A stretch of 64,000 nucleotides of DNA, taken from the NCBI RefSeq assembly GCF_028826105.1, contig NZ_JAQGPL010000001.1, positions 3,746,501 to 3,810,500 of the forward strand, written 5' to 3'. The stretch's first letter is position 1, and every line of letters begins with the position of its first letter. Below, one piece after another: positions 17,701-26,376 of the stretch. Under the pieces are notes generated by a model. That model was not told the origin of the DNA. It saw only the letters and a program-made list of their open reading frames with translations, and did no database searches. The translations under genes and the position numbers were made by a program. The DNA is from Paenibacillus humicola (GTDB taxonomy: Bacteria > Bacillota > Bacilli > Paenibacillales > Paenibacillaceae).

Positions 17701-19750
17701 CGGGCGGATACGACGCGCCGCACACGAGCTCGGCGCGCTCGTCGTAGTCCATCTCCGCCGTCTGACGGCGCATGATCGCCCGAAAAACGCCGTTCACACC
17801 GTCCACAACCTCCTGCCGGCTGCGAAAATTACGAGCAAGGTCGATCCGCATCCCGCGCTCTTCGTCGACCTCCGCTTCGAAAGCCTCGAGCGCTAAGTTC
17901 TCGTTCACAAGGACAAAGCGCTGGCTGTCATCCGCGGTTTCCTCTGCCGGAAGACTTTCCGCCGCATCGGCGTTCTGTTCCGGAAAAAGAGCCGTCTCCG
18001 CTTCCGCCGCCGGGGAATACGTTTCGTATTTATGCAGGAACAGGTTCGGCTCCGCGAGCCGGAACCGGTAAATGCTCTGCTTCACGTCGCCGACCATGAA
18101 GCGGTTACCAGCTCCCGGTCTGGACAGGAGCGCAACGATCGCCTCCTGCACCATGTTCGTATCTTGATATTCGTCAAGCAAAATCTCGTCGAACTGGCGC
18201 CGGTATTCGAGCGCGGCCGCGGACGGAACCGTCCGCTCCGGAGACGATGCCGGATCGCGCAAAATGCGCAGGCAGTAATGCTCCATGTCACCGAAATCGA
18301 GCAGCCCTTTCTCCCGTTTGGCCGCCTCGAACCGCCGGCCGAAAGCGACAACAAGCTGCGCCAGCGTGCGCATGAGCGGCGCCAGCTCCCGCAGCTCAAA
18401 CGCGAACTGCTCGGCCGTGCGGCCGAACAGCTCCTCCTTCAATCCGGAAACCGCCGATTTCGCCTGGTCGCGCAGCTCCTTCGCCTGCTCTTGCAGCGTT
18501 TTGTCGAAGCCGTCGCCGCGCATGCTTTTCAGCTTGCCGAAGGCAATGGCGTCAAACGCGCCGGACCAGCCTTCCCACGGCTCGGCGCGCAGCCGCTCCG
18601 TCAAGCCCCGGACCGCCGCCAAATCATCCTCGAGCGTCTCCGCGTATACCGCCGGTCCTGCCGGCCGGCGGGTCAGCTCGAGCGCCTGAAGAAGCAGGCG
18701 TTCCGCCCCTTCAAGGCCGAGCATGGCTTGAAGCCGGATCGTATCCGCCCATTCGGTGCGTCTAAGCTCCGCCGTTTCCCGGAGATCGAAGCGCTCCGCC
18801 GTATGCAGCAGCCAGTGCTCCGGCCACGGATGGCTTTTCGCAAAATCGTACAGCTTCAGCACAAGGCGGTACAGCGGCTCGTCGCCGCGTTCGCCCCCGA
18901 ATCGCTCGACAAGCTCGATGAAATCGCGCGCAGGCGGCAGCGGCTCGGAATGCGCCGCTGTCTCCGCACCCGCTTCGCCGTCCGAATCATCGGCAGCCTC
19001 CTCGCCGTCATCGTGCGGGACTCCGGCTGGCTCGTCCACTTTTCCGGCGCCCGGCGAATGCTCTTCCGATCCGCCGGCAGCGTCCCGGCCGCTCATTTCC
19101 GGGCCGCCCGCATTTCGAGCGGGAGGCTGACCGTTGGTCCGCAAAGCCTGTCGCCCTGTTCGGTCCGGGAATTGCTCTATTCCGTCTTCGAGTCCGGCCG
19201 CGGCTTCTGCGAGCGCCGTGCGTTCCTCCAGTTCGAAGAGGGCTGTCCCGCGCGCCTCCTCCTCTCCCGTCTCCGCCATGGCGTACAGCTCTTCGAACAG
19301 CGCATCCAGCACATCGATGCGAAGAAGCTCCGCTTCCGTTTCGCTTGCGATCCGAAAGCCGGGATCAAGCCCGATCAGCGCGTAATACCGGCGGATCACA
19401 TCGAGGCAGAAGGAGTGAAGCGTCGTGACCGACGCGCGCCCCATCAGCGCGAGCTGCCGCCGCAAATGGTCGGAGGAAGGATTCCGGTCCAGCTCTTTCT
19501 CCAGCGCGATGCGAATCCGTTCCTTCATCTCGGCCGCCGCCGCTTTCGTAAAGGTTGCGACCAGCAGCCGGTCGACGTCGGTATCCGCCGATATTTTACG
19601 GATGATCCGCTCGACCAGCACCGCTGTTTTACCCGAGCCGGCGGCCGCCGCAACCAGAATGTTCCGGCCCTCCGTCACGATCGCGCGCCATTGGTCGTCC
19701 GTCCACGCGCTGCCTTCCGGCTTCGGCGGAATCGCCTGCCGCTGCGTCAT
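14792..19750 (-). CDS. addA: Helicase-nuclease subunit AddA, extended form
   Basis: 1652 residues, about 400 longer than Bacillus subtilis AddA. It is the UvrD-like 3'-5' helicase and nuclease of the AddAB recombination complex that resects double-strand breaks. Motifs: Walker A VAAAAGSGKT (residues about 33-42), Walker B ILLDEYQDTN, MSIHKSKGLEFPVVF, VALTRPKEKM, and the C-terminal RecB-type nuclease motif VLLDYKTDR. The extra length is in low-complexity, Glu/Ala/Gly-rich inserts near nucleotides 18920-19300, 16100-16370 and 15390-15800, between conserved blocks. The start is ATG at 19750, overlapping the addB stop by 4 nt; the open frame further upstream is not coding. Nuclease and helicase cores look intact. 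Confidence 0.95.
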   Translation of the reverse strand: MTQRQAIPPKPEGSAWTDDQWRAIVTEGRNILVAAAAGSGKTAVLVERIIRKISADTDVDRLLVATFTKAAAAEMKERIRIALEKELDRNPSSDHLRRQLALMGRASVTTLHSFCLDVIRRYYALIGLDPGFRIASETEAELLRIDVLDALFEELYAMAETGEEEARGTALFELEERTALAEAAAGLEDGIEQFPDRTGRQALRTNGQPPARNAGGPEMSGRDAAGGSEEHSPGAGKVDEPAGVPHDDGEEAADDSDGEAGAETAAHSEPLPPARDFIELVERFGGERGDEPLYRLVLKLYDFAKSHPWPEHWLLHTAERFDLRETAELRRTEWADTIRLQAMLGLEGAERLLLQALELTRRPAGPAVYAETLEDDLAAVRGLTERLRAEPWEGWSGAFDAIAFGKLKSMRGDGFDKTLQEQAKELRDQAKSAVSGLKEELFGRTAEQFAFELRELAPLMRTLAQLVVAFGRRFEAAKREKGLLDFGDMEHYCLRILRDPASSPERTVPSAAALEYRRQFDEILLDEYQDTNMVQEAIVALLSRPGAGNRFMVGDVKQSIYRFRLAEPNLFLHKYETYSPAAEAETALFPEQNADAAESLPAEETADDSQRFVLVNENLALEAFEAEVDEERGMRIDLARNFRSRQEVVDGVNGVFRAIMRRQTAEMDYDERAELVCGASYPPAGEDGAPERYAVEFAVLDKGAAPPPDPGQSDDGAETPADGEEAAEAAEDLQAVRLEARYIAAQILRLRGAGGANKPLAVHDGRQGGKRPLAWRDIVILLRADKMWAPVMIEELRTHGIPAHAELSSGYFEATEVETVLSLLRVVDNPYQDIPLAGTLRSPIFGLTAEELALVRVAARNGYYFDAVKRAAGDAAVPDETRAKLWAFLSRLEAWRDEGRQSAVSELIWRIYRDTGYLDLVAGMPGGLQRQANLRALHDRARQYESSSLRGLFRFLRFIDRMRENGGDLGTAGALVEQEDVVRIMSIHKSKGLEFPVVFIAGLGKAFNRQDLSSPFLMHKQLGFGPRFVDTGMRVSYPTLPYLAIRERLRMESLAEEMRILYVALTRPKEKMFLVGTVADAERQAERWRAMVDGGGSLPDFRLAQAKRFLDWLAPLALSEGSSVTAEIGADSAEAGFWTAPADDDSRTGADETGMLQSDRMGIAENDSNSLTAEGEALSGTYAASAQSGFVHDDPGGAERTARPDRIEEGQTEPGVRELPLAAAERRNGGRQTAALRNWKTGVVAASLLVPQAAPAAETDESAEAAFRERLRAVRALVPLPASPALAAELEHRFGWQYPYAAATTVAAKTSVTEMKRLHAEADEEAAALPLPEGIAGTASEPSKDKPLAAEAVGDRAEQLAFDFGESESETDLPVPDWKVADAGSADAEPAAGERLAEAGGNAGPVLDEPSAADEHGTAAAGGFIRVPGAPADVGGASVNSAHPAFDAAVRGTFPAQGSGGAFTFRLRRPKFMEEASLTAAERGTVSHLVMQHIPLSLGEVDEESVRVTTRRLLERRMLTDRQAEAVDPAAIAAFFREPVGRRLLTADWVRRETPFSCTFPGERVYPGAGHGLGSEPVLIQGVIDCLFRDGKGLVLLDYKTDRIVMKRWSEAAERHRFQLTLYAEAVGRILGEPVGECYVFFFDGGRAVRLF

Positions 19751-22700
19751 CGCTTCTCTCCCCCTTCCGCGCCGGACGTTCCTCCGGTCTCTCCTTCGGC
19801 TGCCGCATCCGTTTCCCGTCCGCCGTCCGGGTCGCCTTCGGCCCCGGCGGCGAGCAGCTCCCAAATTTCGTCCTTGGCCGGCCGCCGCAGCTTCGTATAG
19901 TCGTTGCCCGCCATCATCGGGTCGAACTGGCAGACCGGCTTGTACGCGCAAAATTGGCAGGGCGTCCGGTTTCCGAGCCGGTAAGGGGCAATCGAAACGT
20001 CGCCGTCCGCGATCCGCTCGCCGATTCTGCGCAGCGTCCTGCGGACGGATCCGCGCAGCGTGCTCCACTGCTCGTCCGTTACGACGGACGAGCCGCTTGC
20101 GAAGCCGCCGTCCTTCTTGATCCGAACCGGAATCAGCTCGGAAATGCCGGTATCGAGCGCGAGATCCATCCTTCTCGCCGTCTCCTCGTCCGCGAGCACC
20201 AGCCCTTTCAGCTTGAACCGCTTCAGCATTTCCTTCCGCGCCTTCTCCGGCGGCAGCACATTGGAAGCGGACAGCATCGGGTTATGGACGTGAAAATAAA
20301 GCGCTCCCGCCGGCTTCGCCGGCTGTCCCAGCCATTGCGGCGCATGCGTCAGCAGAACGTCCAGGTAGGTCAGCATTTGCAGCGCGAGGCCAAATGCGAT
20401 TTCCTCGAGCCGCAGCTGCCGCTCGCCGGACTTGTAATCGATAACGCGCAGCAGCGCGCCTTCTTCCGTAACCGCGGCGTCCACCCGGTCGATTCGCCCC
20501 GACATTTCGAGCAGCCTGCCGCCAGACAGCGGAATCCGCACGGGCGGCAGCGGACCGTCCGGCCCGAAGGCGATTTCCAGCCCGACCGGCTTAAACTCCG
20601 CCCTCCGCGCATGCTCGCTCAGCATGACCGCCGCCTGGCCGACAATGTCCCGCAGCTTGCGCGCCACATACTGGTGGCGGCTGCTGCGCAGCAAAATTTG
20701 CGACTGCAGCCGCTGGGCCAGCTCATTCACGACACTGGCGGCCGCTTCGCGGATTTGCTGCGGCGCGAGCTTCCCCCAGCTGTCGCCGAGCGATTCCGCG
20801 AGCCGGCTGAGCGCAGCGTGGAAGAGCTGGCCGATATCCGGTGCGGCAAGCTTGTGCAGCTCGCGCTCGCGCAGCCGCAGCCCGTGAACGGCGAAATGCT
20901 GGAACGGGCAGGAAACGAAACGCTCCATGCGCGATACGCTGCCGCGCAGCAGCGAGCCGTACAGCTGCTCCGCCGTGGACGGCGTGAGCGAAGGCTCCTC
21001 GTTGGCGTAGTCGAGGGAGCGGATCAGCCTATCGAGGCGCGGCTGCCAGTCCGGACGCACGGCAAACCAGTTGTACGCCTCCCACCAGACGTCCGAGACG
21101 CCGCCTCCCTGGCGCCAATGCCGGAGCTGGCCGATGACGTGCGACAGCGCACGCCCGGGGCGGACGGCAAAAGCCAGCTGTTCCTCCTCGGGCATGGAAG
21201 GCGCCGGTTCGCCGGTCGGCGTCCTCACGGGGATGCCGGGAAATAACTGCTTTACGTGACGGATCACCTCCGACGGCAGAAGGCTTTTCCCTTCTTCGTC
21301 CGCCGTGGGCCAGCTGATCCATAAATGATCGCCCGGCACCGTCAGCGCGTTGTAGATGAGAAACCGTTCGTCCAGCAGCCTGCGCCTTACGCCCGGCGCC
21401 ATAACGAGCCCGCCCGCGCCGAGCGTTTCCCGCTCCTGCTCGGTCAGCACGCCGTCCTCCTGTACGCGCTGCGGCATTACGCCGTCATTGGCGCCCAGCA
21501 CGTAGCAGACCCGGATGCGCCCGGAACGCGTCCGGTCCATGCTTCCGACCAGCACCTGGTCGAGCGACGGCGGAACGGCGGCAAGCTTCAGGCTTTCCAG
21601 CCCGGTTTCCACCATGCCGGCGAACAGCTGGACCGGCATCCGTTCGCCCCCGGTCATTTCCGTCAGCTGGTCGAGCACGTCCATGACGCCGTCCCACAGC
21701 TGCCGGTGCTCGCGGCCGCGCTGGGTCCGTCCCGCCGCGGCATCCCTGCGGCTCCACCGTTCGAGCCGGTCGGGGGCGTCGACCGCCATGAGGAGCCGGT
21801 ATACCGCTTCGCACATCGCGCGCACGTCCTCCGCTTTTTTCAGCTGGCGGATAAATTTCCGCAGCGGCGGCACGACCGCCTCCCGGGCCGCAAGCACCGC
21901 TTCGAACCGCTTCAGCTCGCCGGCCGCGGCCTGCGCCGCTTCGCCTTCAAGCGTATCGCGCACGAGCGGCTTCCAATAGCTGCGCGTCAGCCAGCGGCTG
22001 CCGTCGATGCCGGCGGCCAGCGCGTAATTTTCCAGAAGATCGAGCGATTCTCGCGTCACGCTCCCGTCGTCCGGCAGCAGCAGCTCGGTCTTGATGCAGC
22101 GGAAAACCGCCTCGTACCGCCAGCCGTACGACGCGATTTCGAGCGCCGAGCGGACGAATTCGACAAGCGGATGGTGCAGCGGCGATTGCTTCTGGTCGAG
22201 AAAATATGGAATGCCGTAATCGTCAAACACGTTGCTTATGTATTCGGAATAGTCCGGCGCGTTTCGCACCGACAGCGCAATGTCGCGGTACCGGTACCCT
22301 TCGTCGCGGACGCGCCGGAGGATGTCCCTTGCCGCGGCGTCCACCTCGGCCCTCCGGCTGCCCGCCGCATGCAGCGATACCGCGCCCGTCTCCAGCTCTT
22401 CGGCTGTAAGCGCCAGCGCCTTCCGGTCCCGGAAATGCCGCTCCAGGTGGGCGAGCATCGGACTTCCCCGATAACGGAGCGGCGGCTTCCCGTCCAGCAC
22501 GACCGGCTCCGCCAGCTCGAGCCCGATACGCCCGGCAAGCTCGGCCAGCTTGACATACGTTTCCGCCGTCGGCCGAAACAGCTCCAGCTCGTGCGGCTGT
22601 TCGCCTTCGCCGTACGGCCGGTCCAGGCAAAGCGCGACCGTCACTTCGGCCGAATGGCGCAGCAGCGCCTCCAGCGCTCCGTACTCCTTCGGCGTAAAGC

Positions 22701-23319
22701 CGTGGAATCCGTCGACCCAAATTCGCGCCCCCTTCATCGATGGCGCCTCATCGAAGCCCGACGCGAGCCAGCTCAGGTAATCCTCCGCATCGACATAAAG
22801 TCCGTCCAGCTCCCGTTCGAGCTCGCCGGCAATCAGCCGCAGGTCGTGCAGCTTGCGGGCGAGCAGCGGATTCGCCGCCCCGGAGGCGGCGAACTGCTCC
22901 ACTTGGGCGGAATCGATGCCGTACCGCTTCCACTCCGTCATCAGCTCGCCAAGCCGTTCGATAAAGCCGCGCTGCGCTTCCCCGCCTCCGAACAGCTGGA
23001 GCTGCACGTCGAGCCGATGCACGATTTTGTGCAGCAGCATCATTTTGCCGTTCTCGCCGATCGGCACGAGCGCCGTTCCTCCGGTTTCCTGCATGACGCG
23101 GAACGACAGGCGGCGGAAGCTGAGCGCCTGGGCGCGAATCGCCCCTCCCGGTCCCTCGCCCCCAAGCAGCGCGTATTCGGCTTGAAACGTAGCCTGCTCC
23201 GGCACGAGCATCATGAGCGGCGGCCCGTCAGGCTGTTCCCGCAGCAGGCTGCGCATTTCGTCCAGACACCGGCGGGTTTTGCCCGTTCCGGCCCGGCCGA
23301 CGATAAATCGGAGCGCCAT
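19747..23319 (-). CDS. addB: Helicase-nuclease subunit AddB
   Basis: 1190 residues, normal for AddB. It has an N-terminal Walker A (GRAGTGKT, residues 8-15), a degenerate helicase core, and a C-terminal nuclease domain with the RecB-family motif RVIDYKSG. The [4Fe-4S] cluster cysteines characteristic of AddB are present: one near residue 803 (CPFQHF) and a C-terminal CQFCAYKPVC set. AddB carries Chi recognition and one nuclease in the AddAB complex. The RBS GGAGGGGG precedes the ATG. It overlaps addA by 4 nt. A LexA-like box and a TAGAAT -10 lie upstream. Confidence 0.95.
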   Translation of the reverse strand: MALRFIVGRAGTGKTRRCLDEMRSLLREQPDGPPLMMLVPEQATFQAEYALLGGEGPGGAIRAQALSFRRLSFRVMQETGGTALVPIGENGKMMLLHKIVHRLDVQLQLFGGGEAQRGFIERLGELMTEWKRYGIDSAQVEQFAASGAANPLLARKLHDLRLIAGELERELDGLYVDAEDYLSWLASGFDEAPSMKGARIWVDGFHGFTPKEYGALEALLRHSAEVTVALCLDRPYGEGEQPHELELFRPTAETYVKLAELAGRIGLELAEPVVLDGKPPLRYRGSPMLAHLERHFRDRKALALTAEELETGAVSLHAAGSRRAEVDAAARDILRRVRDEGYRYRDIALSVRNAPDYSEYISNVFDDYGIPYFLDQKQSPLHHPLVEFVRSALEIASYGWRYEAVFRCIKTELLLPDDGSVTRESLDLLENYALAAGIDGSRWLTRSYWKPLVRDTLEGEAAQAAAGELKRFEAVLAAREAVVPPLRKFIRQLKKAEDVRAMCEAVYRLLMAVDAPDRLERWSRRDAAAGRTQRGREHRQLWDGVMDVLDQLTEMTGGERMPVQLFAGMVETGLESLKLAAVPPSLDQVLVGSMDRTRSGRIRVCYVLGANDGVMPQRVQEDGVLTEQERETLGAGGLVMAPGVRRRLLDERFLIYNALTVPGDHLWISWPTADEEGKSLLPSEVIRHVKQLFPGIPVRTPTGEPAPSMPEEEQLAFAVRPGRALSHVIGQLRHWRQGGGVSDVWWEAYNWFAVRPDWQPRLDRLIRSLDYANEEPSLTPSTAEQLYGSLLRGSVSRMERFVSCPFQHFAVHGLRLRERELHKLAAPDIGQLFHAALSRLAESLGDSWGKLAPQQIREAAASVVNELAQRLQSQILLRSSRHQYVARKLRDIVGQAAVMLSEHARRAEFKPVGLEIAFGPDGPLPPVRIPLSGGRLLEMSGRIDRVDAAVTEEGALLRVIDYKSGERQLRLEEIAFGLALQMLTYLDVLLTHAPQWLGQPAKPAGALYFHVHNPMLSASNVLPPEKARKEMLKRFKLKGLVLADEETARRMDLALDTGISELIPVRIKKDGGFASGSSVVTDEQWSTLRGSVRRTLRRIGERIADGDVSIAPYRLGNRTPCQFCAYKPVCQFDPMMAGNDYTKLRRPAKDEIWELLAAGAEGDPDGGRETDAAAEGETGGTSGAEGGEKR

Positions 23320-23390
23320 GCGCCCCCTCCTTCCTGCTGATTCGATTCTTCTATTCTATCACAGGAAAAGAGAATTGAGCACCCGAAACA

Positions 23391-23404
23391 CAAACATTTG
23401 TTCG
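23391..23404 (-). promoter_or_regulatory. LexA/DinR-like SOS box upstream of addB
   Basis: Minus strand CGAACAAATGTTTG matches the Bacillus SOS consensus CGAACRNRYGTTYC at every position but the last. It lies 72 nt upstream of the addB ATG and just upstream of the -35 region implied by TAGAAT at 23353-23358. Position relative to the promoter suits LexA repression. Confidence 0.55.
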
Positions 23405-23444
23405 AATTGCGGGATGGAAAATGATAGTTGAACGAATCCGGCCG

Positions 23445-23996
23445 CTACAGCTTCGCAACCGCATCTTTCATGATGTCGTAGCTGATGGCGCCCTGAAACT
23501 TTTCCCGGATCACGCCTTCGGAATCCAGCAGGTACGTGGTCGGATAGGCCATCACTTGAAAGGTATCCATGACGTCGCCCTCGGGGTCCAATACGATCGG
23601 AAACGAAAGTCCCTGCTCCCTGACGAAGGTACGGATCGAATCCGCGTTTCTTTCCGTCGGCGTCAGATTGACGCCCAGAATAACCGTTCCTTTCGATTCG
23701 TAATCCTCGTAAAATTTTTGCATATGCGGCAGCTCCACCCGGCAAGGCGGACACCAGGTCGCCCAAAAATTAATGAGCACCTTCTTGCCTTTAAAATCCG
23801 ATAGACGGACAGGCCTGCCTTCAAGATCCGTTAATGAGAAGTCCGGCGCATGCTGTCCTTTTTCGATGCCTTCATCCGGGTCGGCCGCTTCCGTTTCCGC
23901 TGTCGGGATATCCGAAGCCGGCGGACTTGCGTATTCATAGCCGCCGTACGCGACAAGTCCGATTAAAACCAGGATGGCGATGATGTTTTTTTTCAT
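23445..23996 (-). CDS. Membrane-anchored thiol-disulfide oxidoreductase (TlpA/ResA-like)
   Basis: 183 residues. A single N-terminal transmembrane helix (residues about 4-20) anchors an extracytoplasmic thioredoxin fold of the AhpC/TSA-Redoxin type. The active-site motif WCPPC is at residues 81-85, in the usual context LINFWATWCPPC; a cis-proline loop (MAYPTTYLLD) follows. ResA-type proteins reduce apocytochrome c or other exported disulfides. Its gene follows a CcdA gene directly, which would supply the electrons. RBS GAGGAG before ATG. It is the third gene of a three-gene minus-strand operon. Confidence 0.88.
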   Translation of the reverse strand: MKKNIIAILVLIGLVAYGGYEYASPPASDIPTAETEAADPDEGIEKGQHAPDFSLTDLEGRPVRLSDFKGKKVLINFWATWCPPCRVELPHMQKFYEDYESKGTVILGVNLTPTERNADSIRTFVREQGLSFPIVLDPEGDVMDTFQVMAYPTTYLLDSEGVIREKFQGAISYDIMKDAVAKL

Positions 23997-24014
23997 TCGT
24001 ATCGTCTCCTCGCA

Positions 24015-24737
24015 TTAAAACGTTATGTCCAAGAACGTATACCGGGCAAGCCAGGCGCTGATGACCTGCAGCTGTCCGGTAAACAGCAGCAGACCCATTG
24101 CGATAAAAATCCACCCGTTCAGCTTGGATAAATAGGGCATCCAGCGGTTCATTTTTTTCATGATGCCCATCGAGTAGGTTAACAGCCAAGAAAGAATCAG
24201 AAAGGGGATGCCCAAACCGATCGAATAAAAGGCAAGCAGCCCGATTCCGCTCCACAGCGTCTCCGAAGAACCGGCAAGCAGCAGGATGGACGATAAAGCC
24301 AGCCCGACGCATGGACTCCACCCGGCGCCGAACGCCAGACCGGTCAGAAACGAGCGGATGACGCCGCGGCCCGTCTTTATCCCGTTATTCCATGACTTGA
24401 CGGACATGAACAACCGGAGATTTAAAAAACCGGCCATTTGCAGCCCAAACGCCATGATGAGCAGACCGCTTATTTTTTGCACCAGATCGCGTTCGTGAGC
24501 CGCAAAGCGGCCGAGGAAGCTTGCCGATGCGCCCAGCACGATAAATATAAAGGCGAATCCCGCAATAAAGCCGATCGAATTCACAAGGAGCTTTCTCCGG
24601 TTGACGACAAGCCTGCCGTCCTGAATGGACGAGCCGGTTAAATGGGATACATAAGCCGGAATGAGCGGGAACACGCAGGGCGACAGGAAAGACAGCATCC
24701 CCGCCGCAACGGCCACCAGTATCGTAACGTTATCCAT
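24015..24737 (-). CDS. ccdA: CcdA/DsbD-type electron transfer membrane protein
   Basis: 240 residues with six hydrophobic segments. The two family cysteines are in LSFLSPCVFPLIP near the N-terminus and GAGWSPCVG in the middle; they carry electrons from cytoplasmic thioredoxin across the membrane. The start is ATG at 24737 after AAAGGAGG, so the gene overlaps the preceding six-TM gene by 8 nt and is translationally coupled to it. The partner is the TlpA/ResA-like protein encoded 18 nt downstream. Function could be cytochrome c maturation or general extracytoplasmic thiol reduction. Confidence 0.88.
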   Translation of the reverse strand: MDNVTILVAVAAGMLSFLSPCVFPLIPAYVSHLTGSSIQDGRLVVNRRKLLVNSIGFIAGFAFIFIVLGASASFLGRFAAHERDLVQKISGLLIMAFGLQMAGFLNLRLFMSVKSWNNGIKTGRGVIRSFLTGLAFGAGWSPCVGLALSSILLLAGSSETLWSGIGLLAFYSIGLGIPFLILSWLLTYSMGIMKKMNRWMPYLSKLNGWIFIAMGLLLFTGQLQVISAWLARYTFLDITF

Positions 24738-25401
24738 GAGCGCCTCCTTTCCGCCTTTTCTCATTCCTCCATGACCATCCGGTTAATGACGCGGCGGCGA
24801 GCAGGAACACGATCTGCTGTTTGCTGAAGGTCAGCAGCCACGCCGGGCGGTCGGATACCATAAACAGCAGCAGCACATTTCCGATCGAGAACCATAAAGC
24901 GTACTGAAACGGAGCGTCGTCTTTATGGGTCACCGCCAACGCGATCAACAGAGCCGCCGTCAACCCGGCATTGACGGCATGAAACCACAACGGCTCCTGA
25001 TCGAACATCCACAGCAGGAAGTGATAGACAAACCAGCCCGCGAAGCTAAACCACGCACCGGCTTCGATCCACATCGCAGCGCTCATTTTTTGTTTGACGG
25101 AGCGGTACGCGATGTAGGCCGCGGCGGCCAGGGCAGCCGCCCATCTGCCGCGTTCTCCCCCGTCGAAATAAAGGAGCGATACCGGCTGCCGGATAAAATC
25201 GACCGGATGAAAAACCGCGAAGCTTCCTTTCCACACGAGCATCCAGATCCAGAACGCATTCATGGCGCAGGACAGGAACGGGCCGCCCTCCGGCAAGGAT
25301 CGAAACCGGTATTTCAGCATCAGCCATCCGGCCGCCCCGATGCCGAGGTACAGAAGCAGCGAACCGTTGAGTACAAACGAACCGATCATAAAATTGTGCA
25401 A
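24730..25401 (-). CDS. Multi-pass membrane protein, first gene of the ccdA operon
   Basis: 223 residues with about six transmembrane segments (for example GSLLLYLGIGAAGWLML, FWIWMLVWKGSFAVF, AALLIALAV, FSIGNVLLLFMVS). I do not recognise the family with confidence. Charged and aromatic loops include HPVDFIRQP. It has no cysteine pair, so it is not itself a CcdA-like carrier. Start: TTG at 25401, 8 nt after GGAGG. It overlaps ccdA by 8 nt, which suggests the product works with the CcdA and TlpA-like proteins. Confidence 0.7.
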   Translation of the reverse strand: MHNFMIGSFVLNGSLLLYLGIGAAGWLMLKYRFRSLPEGGPFLSCAMNAFWIWMLVWKGSFAVFHPVDFIRQPVSLLYFDGGERGRWAAALAAAAYIAYRSVKQKMSAAMWIEAGAWFSFAGWFVYHFLLWMFDQEPLWFHAVNAGLTAALLIALAVTHKDDAPFQYALWFSIGNVLLLFMVSDRPAWLLTFSKQQIVFLLAAASLTGWSWRNEKRRKGGAHG

Positions 25402-25576
25402 GTCTCCGCCTCCTTTCTGAACGACGATACCTCATCTTTTTAAAGAAACGATAAAGCCTTCTTTTGGCACAAATTACCTCCATGTCCAATCTGCCGCACA
25501 TGTTAGTCTTCCTGTATACCGCAGCCGGTTTGAATGCGCTGGGGTAAATTCGGAGCCTTTAGGAGGTATTTCAACG

Positions 25577-26341
25577 TTGAAAAACAAATTGGCCCTGTCG
25601 CTGCTCGCTTCCACTCTCTTTTCCGGTACGCTGCTTGCCGGACTGCCTGCCGCTTCGGCCGCAAGCCAGAGCGGCGTCGTCCAAAAAAGCGTCAACTTTC
25701 GGGAGGAGCCTTCCACAAGCGGCGAGCGCATCCGCTACTTAAAAGCCGGCGAACACGTCAGCCTGCTGGGAAAGGTCAACAAGTACTGGTATAAAGTCAA
25801 AGACCGCAGCGGCACAATCGGATACGTGACTACGCAAAGCCAGTTCATCGACACGTCCGGTTCCGCTCAGGCAATGGACAAGCACGTACAAGCCGCTGCC
25901 GCCGGGACGCCGAGCCGCGTCATCCAGGCAGGGATGAAATATTTGGGGACGCCTTACGAATTCGGTTCCAGCCGTTCCAATACCCATACGTTCGACTGTT
26001 CCGATTTCGTCAGACAAGCCTTCAAGGACGGGGCGGGAATTATACTGCCTGCGGATTCGAGAAAGCAGGCCGATTATGTGAAGCGGAAAGGCCATACGAC
26101 GACAAACTGGAAAAATCTAAAGCCCGGGGACATTATGTTTTTTATGTCTTATAAGGGGAGCAAGAGCGGCAATTACGCGGGAATTGACAAATCCAAGCAG
26201 CGCATCACGCATAACGGAATCTATCTCGGAAACGGAAAAATTTTGCAAACCTATTCGAAGGAATCGGGCGGCGTCCGGATCGACAGCATTGTCGGGAAGC
26301 ACTGGGAATACCGGTTCGTATTCGGCGGAAGCGCTTTATAA
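25577..26341 (+). CDS. Secreted SH3b-NlpC/P60 cell-wall hydrolase
   Basis: 254 residues. A clear signal peptide (KNKLALSLLASTLFSG to AASA, cut near residue 28) is followed by one bacterial SH3 domain (residues about 32-92: VNFREEPSTSGERIRYL, WYKVKDRSGTIGYV). The NlpC/P60 papain-like domain follows (residues about 113-254). The catalytic Cys is 141 in FDCSDFV and the His is 212 in THNGIYLG. These enzymes cut D-Glu-diamino acid bonds in peptidoglycan stems. Start: TTG at 25577, with AGGAGG 10 nt before it. It stands alone, divergent from the thiol-redox operon, and is closed by a terminator. Confidence 0.92.
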   Translation: MKNKLALSLLASTLFSGTLLAGLPAASAASQSGVVQKSVNFREEPSTSGERIRYLKAGEHVSLLGKVNKYWYKVKDRSGTIGYVTTQSQFIDTSGSAQAMDKHVQAAAAGTPSRVIQAGMKYLGTPYEFGSSRSNTHTFDCSDFVRQAFKDGAGIILPADSRKQADYVKRKGHTTTNWKNLKPGDIMFFMSYKGSKSGNYAGIDKSKQRITHNGIYLGNGKILQTYSKESGGVRIDSIVGKHWEYRFVFGGSAL

Positions 26342-26350
26342 TTAACAAAC

Positions 26351-26376
26351 GGGAAGGGACTCAAATGTCCCTTCCC
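26351..26376. terminator. Terminator after the NlpC/P60 gene
   Basis: A perfect 10-bp stem (GGGAAGGGAC / GTCCCTTCCC) with a 6-nt loop. TTATCGTTT follows on the plus strand and a T-containing stretch on the minus strand. It separates two converging genes. Confidence 0.75.

Noticed and set aside
19751..20068. An extra 106-residue N-terminus on AddA
   Set aside because: It lies wholly inside addB in another frame and is Arg/Gly-rich. The ATG at 19750, overlapping the addB stop, starts the conserved protein.
18032..23340. Large plus-strand frames opposite addA and addB (622 and 671 codons)
   Set aside because: They are shadows of AddA and AddB; Arg-rich with no domains.
23382..23413. Terminator after the TlpA-like gene
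   Set aside because: The CCCG...CGGG arms pair for only four bases and no T run follows. The SOS-box reading explains the sequence better.
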